NCBI GenBank assembly: GCA_030063045.1 | Contig: JAQSEB010000050.1 | Location: forward strand, 992,001-1,056,000 | Length of the DNA: 64,000 nt | Direction: 5' to 3' | From: Pratylenchus scribneri | Taxonomy: Eukaryota > Nematoda > Chromadorea > Rhabditida > Pratylenchidae | In this document: positions 1 to 11,300 of the stretch, one piece after another | Layout of the letters: every line of letters begins with the position of its first letter | Position numbering within the stretch: position 1 is the stretch's first letter | Made by a program: the position numbers and the translations under genes | The notes under the pieces: model-generated | The model's input: only the letters and a program-made list of their open reading frames with translations | The model's database searches: none | What the model was told of the DNA's origin: nothing

Positions 1-1468
1 GCGAATGTGGCCAAAAAGGGGCAGCCTCTCTTTCATCGTCACCTCAACCTGGACAACAACCGTCGCCGCAATCATCCCTTCACGTGGACCGTCATTTGGG
101 CGGATACAAGTATGGAAATTATGGAGGGACATTAAACCATAATTTAATACCATATTTTTATATTATAAGTCCACTTTCTAGTAGAAATAGCCCAGATTCT
201 GAAAAATAGAAGTCCATGGGATTCTAATAGAAAAATAGGGCAATGATCAATTAATAAAAAAACCATTTTTTGACACCATTTTTAATAATTTGGGGCCTAT
301 TTTTACACATCTCAATTGAATCCAAAAAATTTGCAACCATTTTATTCGTGAAGAACAGAGTTTTTTGAATAAGAATACATTTTATTTGAGGTTATTTCCA
401 TTTAATTTCAATTTTTTATGAATTTTTAAAATTTGTTCCTTATCCCTGGCTTCTATTTCCATTTATTCCCTCAATAATTGCCTCCAGGTCAAATTCACCT
501 ATCACTTTCCTCCTTCCTTCCCTTTTGCTAAAAAGAAAAGAAGGAAATACGGTAACTAGAACTAGAAGGGAGAAGAAGAATGTCACTATTCACTGGAATA
601 CGGTATTCAAAAGATTTGTTGTTGCCTGACTGTGAGGGCATAAATGATAGGCCGTTATCCAAATGGATAGAAGAACATTTAATACATACCCCTGCATTTT
701 TTGTCCCATAGCTCAGCGAGGCAGTGGCCATTTTTGGAAGGCGATATACCATTTTAAAGCTAAAAGTGTCCTCTATAAAGTGGCTTATTTAAATTTAATA
801 AGATTCCAACTTTAAAAAATGTTACATGTCTTCGAGTATAATTAACCCGAATTTCTGGAGAAAAAGCCGTTTATTTTTCAATTTCTTAAATTTTCACAGA
901 ATTAGTTAAGCCACTTTTTAGAGGACATTTAGGGCTTTCAATTGACATATCGCCTCCCAAAATTGGTTGCTTCCTTGTTGAGATATGGCCAAAAGAAATG
1001 GCCCAGATACTCAATTTTCTGTTTCGATGAAATTGGGAGAGGGAGAAGGGTGGGGGCTAAAAGCTGGGTCAAAAATAGGATGAGGCATGGCATCGAAAAT
1101 GAAGGTATAGAAAACCGTGTACCAATCTGGCTAAATTCACAATAATTTTACTGACATTTTCCAGGAATCGTGGTCGACGTGTCTCCTTTGGCGTTATCCA
1201 TTCAATTCCATCCCAAGATGGAACATCCGGCCATAGTAGCCCTGGGGCGCATTCACCCTCGCCCTTGTTGATGAGTATTTCCAACAATCGATTTACAATG
1301 GCTTCACCGGAACCACCGGCGGAAGGGGCGGATGAAAAAGACAAAAACGAACAAAATGTACAAAATGGGAATGAAAATGGCGGAGAATCATCGAATAATA
1401 TTTTGGTGGAAAATATTGTGGATGAAATGTTGCAAAAGGCAATCGATGAAGTTTTGGTGACGGAGTGA
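1..1468 (+). CDS. 3' end of an unidentified Ser/Pro/Gln-rich protein (partial)
   Basis: Two exons are visible: 1-109, with the first full codon at 3, and 1165-1468, ending in TGA. The first is rich in Ser, Pro and Gln and ends on a GTATGG donor in phase 2. The second follows TTTTCCAG and restores the frame, so the junction reads GGYK then NRGRRVSFG. The last 100 residues contain the basic motif GRRVSFG, a Ser/Pro stretch, an acidic Asn/Glu-rich segment and a short possible helix near the end. I recognise no family. The 1,055-nt intron carries a family A palindromic element and an associated AT-rich block. The 5' part of the gene lies outside the window. The exon join rests on phase agreement and on the coding look of both pieces. 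Confidence 0.6.
703..1001. repeat. Family A palindromic element, copy 1
   Basis: Two arms of about 85 bp, each with the signature GGCGATATACCATTT then GTCCTCTA and AGTGGCTTA, face each other around a 110-bp AT-rich centre. The outer ends read as ATAGCTCAGCGAGG on the left and the inverse, GTTGAGATATGGCC, on the right. It lies in the intron of the partial gene at the left end. Confidence 0.85.
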
Positions 1469-1641
1469 AAATAGAACGAATGAATAATCAAATCGAATTG
1501 AATTTATATAAAATATATTTTATTCAACACAAAATGAAATAATACAAATTAAAATTTTATAAATGAAAAAAAACGAACAAATTTTTATCCATCCATTGCC
1601 TCTAATTTTGAGCATTCGTAAATTTATTCCTTTTTTGTGTT

Positions 1642-4600
1642 TCATTTGTTGAAGAACAAATAGTAGATCAATGGGACGCCGATGGCCACCAATGCGTAGG
1701 TTCTTTAAAAATGGGAAGGGTGAATTGAAATGAAATGGAAATTTTAATCATTTTTGGGCTGTCGAAAATATTAATTTTTCTTCAAAAATAATGTACTTAA
1801 AACGGTTCAAAAGTATATCCTAAACCTATAAACCTTACACCCAATCGATAGATCTCTTCAAGATGCATCATTTGGGCTTGAGGGTTTACCCAATTCTAAC
1901 TTAGTTTTAGCCATTAAACCAAAATAGGTTTAAACCGTTTAATACCCTTTAATTGTTGACCAAACCATTGCAAATTATATACCATTCTATGCCTTTTGAC
2001 TAGCTCTATCCAATTTTGGGTAAATTTTAGGTTTGGAATTTAGAACCAAACCCTTAAACCAATTTTTATTTTAGCTTCTATCGATTGTGTATCTAAACCA
2101 TTAATTTAATACCAATAATTTACTTACCCCACAACAATTCCCAATGTTTGCAATTTCATTCGTTTTTCAATGTTCCTTTCCGTCTGCCGCAACAATGGCT
2201 CCAATGAATCGCCCACATAAACAATTGAACGGCCTTCTTCCGCTTGGCCCAATGCTCGATCCAATTTGATCAAACGCCTCAATTCGTCCATTTGCTCGAG
2301 GAGAACGGCGTTCTAAAAATCAAAAATTTACATAACAAAAATATTCTCATTTTTTGGCAAAACTTATGGCATTTCGGATCATGTTTTTTTGATTAGAATT
2401 AATTATTTTGGCTAGAAATGTTCAATAGAGTTTATAAATATGAAAAAAATGACAAACAAGCCCGAAAAAATTATTGTCCTCTGAGCGGATTCGAACCTGC
2501 GACCTAAATTTTGCAATACTGAAGGCTTACCCATTAAGCTATTTAAACCTTTGACCGCTTGTTATTTCTTTTGTAGACATTCCAATCTAAATCTAACCCG
2601 TAAAACTAATAAAAATGGATATAATTTTTTTATTTTTATATAATACAAAATCAATGGCAGATCAGAGCTCTCAATAAAAGTTCATTGACAAGGGAATGCT
2701 TTTAGTTGACCACGAGCTTTAGGTTTGATTTAGGTCTTATTTTGTGTAAAATATATGGGTTTATGTTGAAAATTTTAATTTTAGCTGCTAAATGAGCCAA
2801 CCCGGCCAGATATGGCCATAAAACCGGATTTTTCGGCTAATTTGGCCATAGTTCATATCTCCCTTTAGGGTTGGCCTAGAATTATGATTTAAACGTTATT
2901 TTGTAGAGAATTTAACGGGCTATAATATTGGTAAATGTTTCCTAGGCCTAAAATTTTTTTGAAATTTTTTATAGATTTTTTTCCAAATATGGCCAATTTG
3001 GCCACTTTTCAATGGGCCATAACTCGGTTAGAAGGCTAAATTAGGCCATAGCCCAATTATATTTTTTGATTAATATATCATGAAGAATTACTATGCAAAT
3101 TTTCAGATTTTTTCGTTAACTTGAAATTTTTTGCGAATTCACAATGCTAGGCCTAGGATGGGCAAAATACAAGGAATTTTCAAGTTAACGAAAAAATCTG
3201 AAAATTTGCATAGTAATTCTTCATGATATATTAATCAAAAAATATAATTGGGCTATGGCCTAATTTAGCCTTCTAACCGAGTTATGGCCCATTGAAAAGT
3301 GGCCAAATTGGCCATATTTGGAAAAAAATCTATAAAAAATTTCAAAAAAATTTTAGGCCTAGGAAACATTTACCAATATTATAGCCCGTTAAATTCTCTA
3401 CAAAATAACGTTTAAATCATAATTCTAGGCCAACCCTAAAGGGAGATATGAACTATGGCCAAATTAGCCGAAAAATCCGGTTTTATGGCCATATCTGGCC
3501 GGGTTGGCTCATTTAGCAGCTAAAATTAAAATTTTCAACATAAACCCATATATTTTACACAAAATAAGACCTAAATCAAACCTAAAGCTCGTGGTCAACT
3601 AAAAGCATTCCCTTGTGAGATGCGTTGATTGAAAACTATAATTTGGATAGAAAAATTTTTGAAATTTCTTTTTATTTTCAACCCAAAGGGACCCCCATTT
3701 TTTGTAAAATTTAGGTCATGGTCATGGTCTGGTTCGAATCCGCTCAGAGGACTTTAATTTTTTCCGGATTTGGTTGTCAATTTTTATGCATTTTTATACA
3801 TCCTATAGTGCATTTTTTGAGGAAATAGAGCAATTAGAGTAAAAAACCTCCCAAAATTTAATTCAAAAATATTCTCCCACCTGATTTTTGAGCCCATCCA
3901 CTGACTTTCCCAAATCAGATTCATTCAATTCGGCCAGCGGAATTGTCAATTGCAATTTTGGAGAGTCCAAATTCAACATTTTCTTCAGTTCGCCCAAAAA
4001 TTCGGAAACCTTTAAAATCTGTAAAACTTCTTTTTATTCCACCCCTCAAAATTAACCTGTCCATGGCCTTGGGCCACCAATTTGGCCAATTCATCCAACA
4101 ATGGCCTCACCTCTTGGCCGGTTGGGATCATCTCCCGAATATGACGCATTCTCAGCTCCGTGGCCATTGTTGTGCCCAAAATGCCGAGCAGTGCGCCCAC
4201 AAGGGATCCGGTCAATGACCAATATTTTGTCCTCTCTTCCCGTTCCCTTTCGCGTTCATGACTGACACGGACCTTAAAAAATAATGAAATTTACCGAAAA
4301 TAATTATAATGGTTTAAGGTGGCTTTGTCCTACATTCCTAAACCATAAATACCCGAAATTGGATAGAGCTGGTCAAAACGCATTGAATGGTATATAATTT
4401 GGTTATGGTTTTGGTCAATAATTAAAGGCTATTAAACTGGTTTAAACCAATTTTGGTTTAATGGTTCAAAACTAAGTTAGAATTGGTAAAACCTAACTAA
4501 GCCAAAATATAGTCAAATTATGCGCTTTGAATTTTTCGATTGAATATAAGGTTTATGGATCTATGAATAAGCCATTGAACTGTTATATTTTTTCGGCATT

Positions 4601-5472
4601 TTTTTCGAAATTTTAAATATTTCCAAAACAAAATTTATAAAAATTTAAATTCCTTTTCACTAACTTTGTTCGATAAAATGTTCAGTGCGTCCTTTTCACG
4701 GTTTTCCAAGCCCTCATAGACATCCATTAATTCCCTCTCCTGCTTGATTGCCGAATGTTCTGCCGTTATCAAATGTAAATATCTGCAAATATGGATTATA
4801 TTTATCAGATTTTGTTTAAATAATATATTTTGGCTAGAAATATACTCTAGAATGTACAAAAATGCATAAAAGTGATAACTGAGTCCGAAAAAATTATCGT
4901 CTTGGGAGCGGATTCGAACCCGAGACCTAATTTTTTGCAAAATTTAAGGTCTTCGCTTTGGTTCAAAAATTTTCTAAATTATTTTTTTTTTGATAAAATC
5001 TTCTTTATAAACCCTTTCCAGCCCCAATCCTACACTTAATCTGGTTTGTGTCAGAATTGGCTTACTTGTCCTCTCCCCGGGGCGTCCGATCCAGTTCAGT
5101 GTGAATATCCTTCAATTTATTCTGGATAATTTTAATTTCCGCTTGTTTTTCTCTTCTTGATCGTTGCGCTTCGTAGAGATTCTCTTCACACTGATAAATA
5201 AAATTGTTAATTCCGAATTAAAATAAATAATAAAACCGAACTTTGTTGACTTCATTTCTGGCTTTTTGCACTTCGGAAAGGCCCAAACATTCTTCATAAT
5301 ACACAACAAATCGATTGAAGAATTTGCTAAATGGATTTGTTGTGTTGGTTTGATTGACATTATTGGCAATGTTGGCGATTGATTTGATGTTTGGTGTTAC
5401 TAAATTGATGGATGCCGATTTAATAAGGGGCGGATTTAGCCTGAATAAACAATTTCCTCTGCTTAATATCAT
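1642..5472 (-). CDS. CCDC51/MITOK-like mitochondrial coiled-coil membrane protein
   Basis: Seven exons: 5472-5242, 5190-5066, 4782-4665, 4272-4057, 4018-3881, 2312-2128 and 1702-1642. Phases agree at every junction and give 357 aa. The N-terminus is rich in Ser, Asn and basic residues, as in a mitochondrial presequence. Near residue 56 the protein reads YYEECLGLSEVQKARNEV, the hallmark opening of vertebrate CCDC51. A long coiled coil follows, with EDKYLHLITAEH, then a first membrane segment around LTGSLVGALLGILGTT. A second hydrophobic segment, LVAIGVPLIYYLFF, lies at the very C-terminus. Known family members sit in the inner mitochondrial membrane and have been proposed to form the pore of the mitochondrial ATP-sensitive potassium channel. 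Channel function here is inferred from family membership only. Introns hold family B copies, tRNA-like repeats and a large palindrome. Confidence 0.87.
1790..2105. repeat. Family B intron-filling element, copy 1
   Basis: Carries the diagnostic centre TTTAAACCGTTTAATACCC and the two diverged arms that both contain a version of CAAGACGCAT. It takes up most of the last intron (1703-2127) of the CCDC51-like gene. Confidence 0.85.
2400..2580 (-). repeat. Family D tRNA-like dispersed repeat, copy 1
   Basis: Read on the minus strand it has an A-box-like TAGCTTAATGGGTAAG and a B-box-like GGTTCGAATCC, followed by GCTCAGAGGACAATAA and a conserved tail resembling AAAATGCATAAAAGTGA. The acceptor arms do not pair, so it is not a functional tRNA gene. 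It looks like a tRNA-derived SINE fragment. Confidence 0.6.
2689..3615. repeat. Near-perfect inverted repeat, 438-bp arms
   Basis: The left arm is 2689-3126, the right arm 3178-3615, and the spacer is 51 bp. The arms begin with CAAGGGAATGCTTTTAGTTG and end with its inverse, and they matched at every stretch I compared by eye. The whole lies inside intron 2313-3880 of the CCDC51-like gene and is flanked by inverted copies of the family D repeat. No coding potential was seen. Confidence 0.92.
3640..3830 (+). repeat. Family D tRNA-like repeat, copy 2 (inverted relative to copy 1)
   Basis: Contains GGTTCGAATCCGCTCAGAGG at 3732-3751 followed by the family tail. Its orientation is opposite to the copy at 2400-2580, so the two bracket the large palindrome. 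Confidence 0.6.
4290..4625. repeat. Family B intron-filling element, copy 2
   Basis: Reverse orientation relative to copy 1. It fills intron 4273-4664 almost from donor to acceptor and ends in TTTTTCGGCATTTTTTTCG. Confidence 0.85.
4805..4945 (-). repeat. Family D tRNA-like repeat, copy 3
   Basis: Minus-strand B-box-like GGGTTCGAATCCGCTCC with the shared AATGCATAAAAGTGATAA segment, in intron 4783-5065. Confidence 0.55.
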
Positions 5473-5785
5473 TCTAAATTATAGGAATTGGTTAAAATTT
5501 TGACAAAAAATAACCAAAATAAGTAAATAAAAGTGAATAAAGTGCTTTTAATTAGCATTAAATTATCATAAATATTAATGAATGTAATTACATTATTAAA
5601 TTATGGATAAAAGATTTGTTGGCAAACGATTTATTCGAGATTTAAACAAAAAATAAGTGAAATGTATATGTCCAAAAATGGAATTATTTCCCGTCAATGA
5701 AATACTGGAGATCAACAAAAAGAAATAAATTAATGTTTTGAACTCTCATCATCGATTCTTTATTAATATGGTTCATCATCTATCT
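5473..5785. other. Intergenic, AT-rich
   Basis: Lies between the start of the CCDC51-like gene and the stop of the next gene. I see no gene, repeat family or structured element here. Confidence 0.6.
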
Positions 5786-7209
5786 CTATCGTCTATTCTC
5801 AATAAATTTGAATTGCAATTTATGGATCCGGCCACAAGCATCAACACATTCCAATGAGCGCGCAATGTAACGAAATTGTGCATTTTTGATAGTAAATGGA
5901 GTGCCAAGTTTGAACAAATCATGGCTTTGAATTGGAAGTTTCTGTAAAATTCGAATATATTTAAATTTTAATAATTATACTTACATCATATTGGTAGTGG
6001 AATTGAGAAAAACGGGCAATCAGCTCGATTGAAATTTGCAAATGCTCATTGCCAATGTTGATCGATTTAATGCCGGCTTCCATTGTCTTGATTATGGAAT
6101 AAAAATTCCTTGTGAATTCAGCAATTGAAGAATAAGAATGATCGATGGAATATTCGTGAATTTTGAATTGCAAATTGTTGAGATTGGGGCAGACCCGAAT
6201 GAGGAAAGAGCAAAAGGTCTCAAAATTGGCGGCAAATTTGTTGAATTTCATGGAGAAGAACTTATCATGGAATTGATCGACTTTGATTTTTGTCGTATTT
6301 TGGGCAATGATAGAGCTATAATTGGTATTTTTCAATAAAGATAAAGATAGCGTGTATTAAATAATTTTACCTCTTATATTTGCTGCAATCGATTATGAAG
6401 TGGCCGTTATAGTGAAATTCCAGTTCAACCGCATCAATGGCCAAAATTGTTTCCAAATTATTCTCTGCAAAAGATTGTTCATGTCAAATTTATTCTAAAA
6501 AAAACTTACGAATGCTCTTAATTGATTCATCATCAACCCGGAATTTCTTGACCATAAGATTATTGTTCAGTCCATCTGGGATTTGAATTTCTAAATTTTT
6601 AAAAAATGTTAGCATAGCAAATATTAAAATTTACGTTTGCCAAGAAAAAGGGCACAGAATGCCTTCAAACTGTTCATTTCCCCAAATTCTTTAATGTCAA
6701 TTGAATGGTCATTCGGAAAAAAAAGACATGTTTCAATATTGTCGACCCGGAGTTTTCCATTTTCGATGAGAAATTCCAGCATTCCTTTTGGAACAATATA
6801 AGGCCCACGAAATTCTTCTGCTGTTGGTGAATAATAATCCTAAAATATAATTTTATGAAAAAAGTTAAGAATAAACTAACGATTCGTTCATTCTTATAAA
6901 ATTCGATTTTATCCTCGCCTTCTCCTCTGAATTTAATTTGCTTGTAGAATACAATTCGCTTGAATTTGGCAAATTGTGAGATAATTGTCCTAGTAGCCAT
7001 TTCATTATGACCCTTAAAAGAAATATTATCAATTATAGGAAAGATTAGCAAACCATGAAAAGTGTATACGGATTTTGGCGACAGAAATCAATTTCGAGCC
7101 GAGCCTGTCGCGGTCCATCAGGAATTCTTGCGAGTAATTTCTCGGCTATGATGTAGAGAATGTCTTCGGTATACCATGGACGTTTTCGTTTTTGCTGGAG
7201 TTCACTCAT
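5786..7209 (-). CDS. Unrecognised 384-aa protein, possibly an F-box-like nematode expansion
   Basis: Seven exons: 7209-7054, 7012-6881, 6839-6635, 6590-6510, 6464-6371, 6315-5985 and 5941-5786, with consistent phases throughout. The start MSELQQKRKRPWYTEDIL follows an A-rich context. The first 50 residues form a basic, helical-looking segment that could be a degenerate F-box. The rest alternates short hydrophobic strands with charged loops, for example around FRGPYIVPKGMLEF and DNIETCLFFPNDHS, as in the substrate-binding halves of nematode F-box/FTH-type proteins. No catalytic motif, signal peptide or membrane segment is visible. The F-box idea is weak inference; the exon structure is well supported. 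Confidence 0.65.
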
Positions 7210-7840
7210 TTTTTATTTATTTCAAATTTTATTCTGAACTTTAAAAATAAAATTTATATATGAACGGAAATTCTAAATGATTAAACTGCTTTAACTATTG
7301 GGCATTCGGCATTTTTTGAGTTTTATCGCATAAATTATTTTAAGGCTTAAGCTAGGCATATAAGAGTATTAAATCAATCAAGCGATTTGCTTGTAAATGA
7401 AATGGTTTTCGTTTGCTAAGTGAAATTTGTTTCCATTTGCAACTAAAAATGCGTTTCGAATGCTATGGTATTGGAAATTTGTGAAAAATGGATGATAATT
7501 TATGAATAACGGATATGTAATGGATCTCTGGGACGAGCAATGTAAATGGCTAATTTAATCATGAATGTGTTTTACACTTTACGTTGGGCAATTGGATTGC
7601 GATTGATGAATGCTATATGCTACTAATCTTCGAGATCGAGAGTCGAGATCAAGACCCTCTAGCTGTCTAGCTCCAACAGCTCGGCTTCTTTCTCTTCTAT
7701 TCTTTCTTCTCTATCTCTACATTACATACTCTCTTACATGATAGGATAAAATGTCATTTTTCAAGTAAAATAAAACGCCAATTTAATTAAAAATTTAAAA
7801 CAATCGAATTCCCCTTTTATTGGGTAGTGATGATTGAATT
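7210..7840. other. Intergenic region
   Basis: 5' side of the preceding gene. A short stretch at 7620-7710 has repeats of the type TCGAGATC and CTAGCTGTCTAGCT. Otherwise nothing recognised. Confidence 0.5.
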
Positions 7841-7842
7841 GG

Positions 7843-8141
7843 TTTTTGGCCCATATCTCAACGAGGCAAAAGCCAATTCGGTTAGGCGATATATCATTTG
7901 AAAGCCCAAAGCTTCCTCAACAAAGTGGCTTATTTTAATTTTATGAAATTTCAGAATCAAAAAAGTTATATGTCTTTGAGTGCAATAAACCTGAACTTAT
8001 GAAAAAAGCCTTTTATTTTATAAAATGTTATAATTTTAATGAAATTAGTTAAGCTACTTTTAAGAGGACACTTTGGGCTTTAAAATGATATAATGCCTTC
8101 CAGAATTGACATTTACCTATCTGTGATATGGACCAAAAACC
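7843..8141. repeat. Family A palindromic element, copy 2
   Basis: Begins CCCATATCTCAACGAGGC and ends with the inverted counterpart CTGTGATATGGACC. Intergenic, 250 bp beyond the stop of the mucin gene. Confidence 0.85.
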
Positions 8142-8393
8142 GATGTACAAGTACTGTATCGGCGATACTCATCAAATTTTCTCTAGGGCCTTTTATTATA
8201 TAATCAGTGGACACTGGACACCTTAATTAGTAAATCGTACACGTAGTAATGAAATTCCAAAATTAAATATATCAAATAAAGTAAAATTCATTAATTAATA
8301 CAGGGCATAAAATTTGGTTAAAACATTTCCAAAAATATATTTTCTTTGTCATTTTTTCCCGTTTTTGCCGTTCTTCAATTCCTCTTTTATCCA

Positions 8394-11300
8394 TCAATTT
8401 ATCGGCGTCAACATTGCCAACAATTTGTTCATTGCATTTGTGGTTGCATTAATGATGTCAATATTCGTTACATTCAATTTGAACAAATTTGTGATAGAGA
8501 ATCCGGCAGCGGCTGCCACCATTTCGGCTGTAGAAACAGCAGATGCAGAAGGCAAAGTGATATTTGCTGGTTTTGTGCCGGTGGAATTGTTGTTGGCAGA
8601 ACCGGAAACAATGGCCAGTGAGACTGGAGCGGGCACGGAAGATGAATTCGTTATGCCGGAAGTGGAATTTGTTGTAGAATTCGCTGGTTTCATCGTTGTA
8701 GTTGCCGTGGAATTTGCCGATGAACTGCTCGAATTTGTTGTTGTGCTGTTCATCGAGGCAATTGGGTTGAAAACAGCACCACCAGAAGAATTACTACTAC
8801 TATTGGTTGGAGTGCTCGAATTGGCCACCGCTGGTTTCATTGTTGTGGTCGTATTTGACATCATTGTACTGTTCGAAATTGTGGAAAGAGCAGTGGCATT
8901 TGGAGCCATAGTGGTCGGGGCTAAGGTCGTCGCTGTACTGTTCGAATTTGTGGAATTGGCGGCTGATGAATTTGTCAAAGCTGCGCCACTTGCATTTACG
9001 GCTTTTGTTGTTGCCGGCGGCATCGTTGAATTCACAACGGATGAGGAGGAATTCGCCGTTGATGAATTTGTCGAAACTGTGCCAGTTCCATTTGCTGCTT
9101 TCGCTGTGGATGTGGTTGCCATTGTGGTTGTGTTAGCTGTGCCCGATGCCGAAGAATTACTGGAATTCACAACAGCAACGATGGCTGGAATGACCGTGGT
9201 CACATTTGGAGCCTTAGTGGTTGTGGCTAACGTCGTTGTATTGCTTGAATTTGTGGCAGTTGAATTGGAGGACATCGACGAATTGCCACTATTTCCAGCT
9301 GTTGTAGATGAATTTGTTGTAGAATTGGCCACCTTTGTTGGAGCCATCGTGGTCGCATTGGAAGCCGAATTGGTTGTTGAATTTGCCGAATTTGCTGATG
9401 ATGAGCTATTCGACGATGCCGTTGAATTATTATTCGCCTTTGTTGTTGTTGTTGTGGTTGGGGCCATTGTTGAATTGCTCGTTGAATTCGATGAATTTGA
9501 CGCATTGGAATTAGTCGAGGAGGCCGATGAAGAATTTGAAGAGGCAGATGTGACATTTGGAGCTTTCGTTGTTGTGGTTGAGGCCGTTGTACTATTTGAA
9601 TTGTCCACTGAATTGTTGGTTGAATTCGAAGATGAATTCGAAGATGAATTGGTGGAATTTGTCACCAAAGCAACCAATGTCCCATTGGGACTAGTATTGC
9701 TTGAATTGGCTGGTTTTGGTGTTGTGGTTGTCTGCCCAATTGTAGTGGCATTTAACGTGGAATTGCCGGATGACGCAGTGGAATTTGCCGGCTTAATCGT
9801 GGTGGGTGCCGAAGTTGCATTTGCCAGCGTGGCAGTGGTTGAAGTTGTGGCATTCGATGAAGTTGGAATTGTAGCATTCAGAGAGGTGGGAGTTGTGGCA
9901 TTCGATGCGGTTGGAGTTGTGGCATTCGATGAGGTTGGAGTTGTGGCATTTGCGGAGGCATTTGCCGATTTGGTCGTCAAAGTTGTGGCCATTGTGGTTG
10001 TCGCATTGGTGCCAGAATTACTGCTATTCATTGAGGCAATTGGCGATGAATTATTGCCGGCGGTTGCCAAAATCATTCCGCTTGCCAATTTTGTTGTGGT
10101 TGCCATTGTGGTTGTCAAATTGGCACCAGAAGACGTGGAATTGGCGCTCACTGCTGCCGATGAATTGCCAGAATTTGTTGAACTACTCGAATTTGCGGTT
10201 GAACTTCCATTTGCGGGCTTTGCCGTTGTTATGGCCATTGTTGATGACATTGTAGAATTGGAAGCAGAAACAGTGGAATTAGCCGAGGCAGATGAAGAAT
10301 TTGAGGAGGCAACTGTGGCATTTGGAGCTGTAGTCATTGCTGCGGTGGTCATCATCGTTGTTGCCGGTGGCATTGTTGAATTCACAACTGAAGAGGAATT
10401 CGTGGATGAAGAAGTATTTGTGGATGAAACGCTGGCATTCGCGGCTTTGGTTGTTGCCGGTGGCATTGTTGAATTCACAACTGAAGAGGAATTTGCCGTT
10501 GATGAATTTGTCGAAACTGCGTTAGTTCCATTTGCTGCTTTCGTTGTGGATGTTGTTGCCATTGTGGTCGTGGTGTTAACCATGGGAGATGCCGAAGAAT
10601 TACTGGAATTCGCGACAGCAACGATGGCTGGAATGACCGTGGTGACATTTGGAGCCTTATTAGTGGTTGTGGCTAATGTTGTTGTGCTCGAATTTGTGGC
10701 CGTTGTACTATTTGAATTTGTGGAAGTTTGATTAGCTTTCGTGGTGGTTGGCATTACTGAAAGTTTTATAGGATATTTATTTTTGGAAAAAGTATAAAAA
10801 GTGGTACCTGTCGTGGTCGTTGTGATTGGAAATGTTGGCAAAATACTTGTGAATTGGAGGGAATTCTGCTTGAGCTGACTTTCCACTTGTTGCAATGCTA
10901 AAAAGGCAGTGATTAATGGAACCTCAACCCACATTCATCAACATAATTCTATTTGTTTCTCCAAACATTAAATTGCCTATTTGCCCCAAACATTTATTTT
11001 GCCCCAAACATTTATTTTGCCCCAAACATTTATTTTGCCCCAAACATTTATTTTGCCCCAAACATTTATTTTGCCCCAAACATTTAATTGCCTATTTGCC
11101 CAAAACATTTAATTCCGGCCCCAAAAAATTTATTGCTACCTTGTTGGAATAGGCTGGTCGCATTTTGACTCAACACTTGGGCCAAAGTGCCCACATCGCC
11201 GAGAATTCCGAAATCCTGTTGACTGGACATCAGCGTTGTTGGCTTCATCGTCGTTTTGGTGTCATTTGTTGGGGAAGAAGTAGCATTCATTATACCAATA

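Noticed and set aside
942..1145. 67-aa plus-strand ORF
   Set aside because: Overlaps the end of a family A element and lies in an intron; no coding features.
8314..10731. 805-codon plus-strand ORF rich in Val, Phe and Glu
   Set aside because: It is the antisense shadow of the Thr/Ser/Asn-rich mucin exon. Composition is exactly what the reverse complement of such codons gives, and no domain is present.
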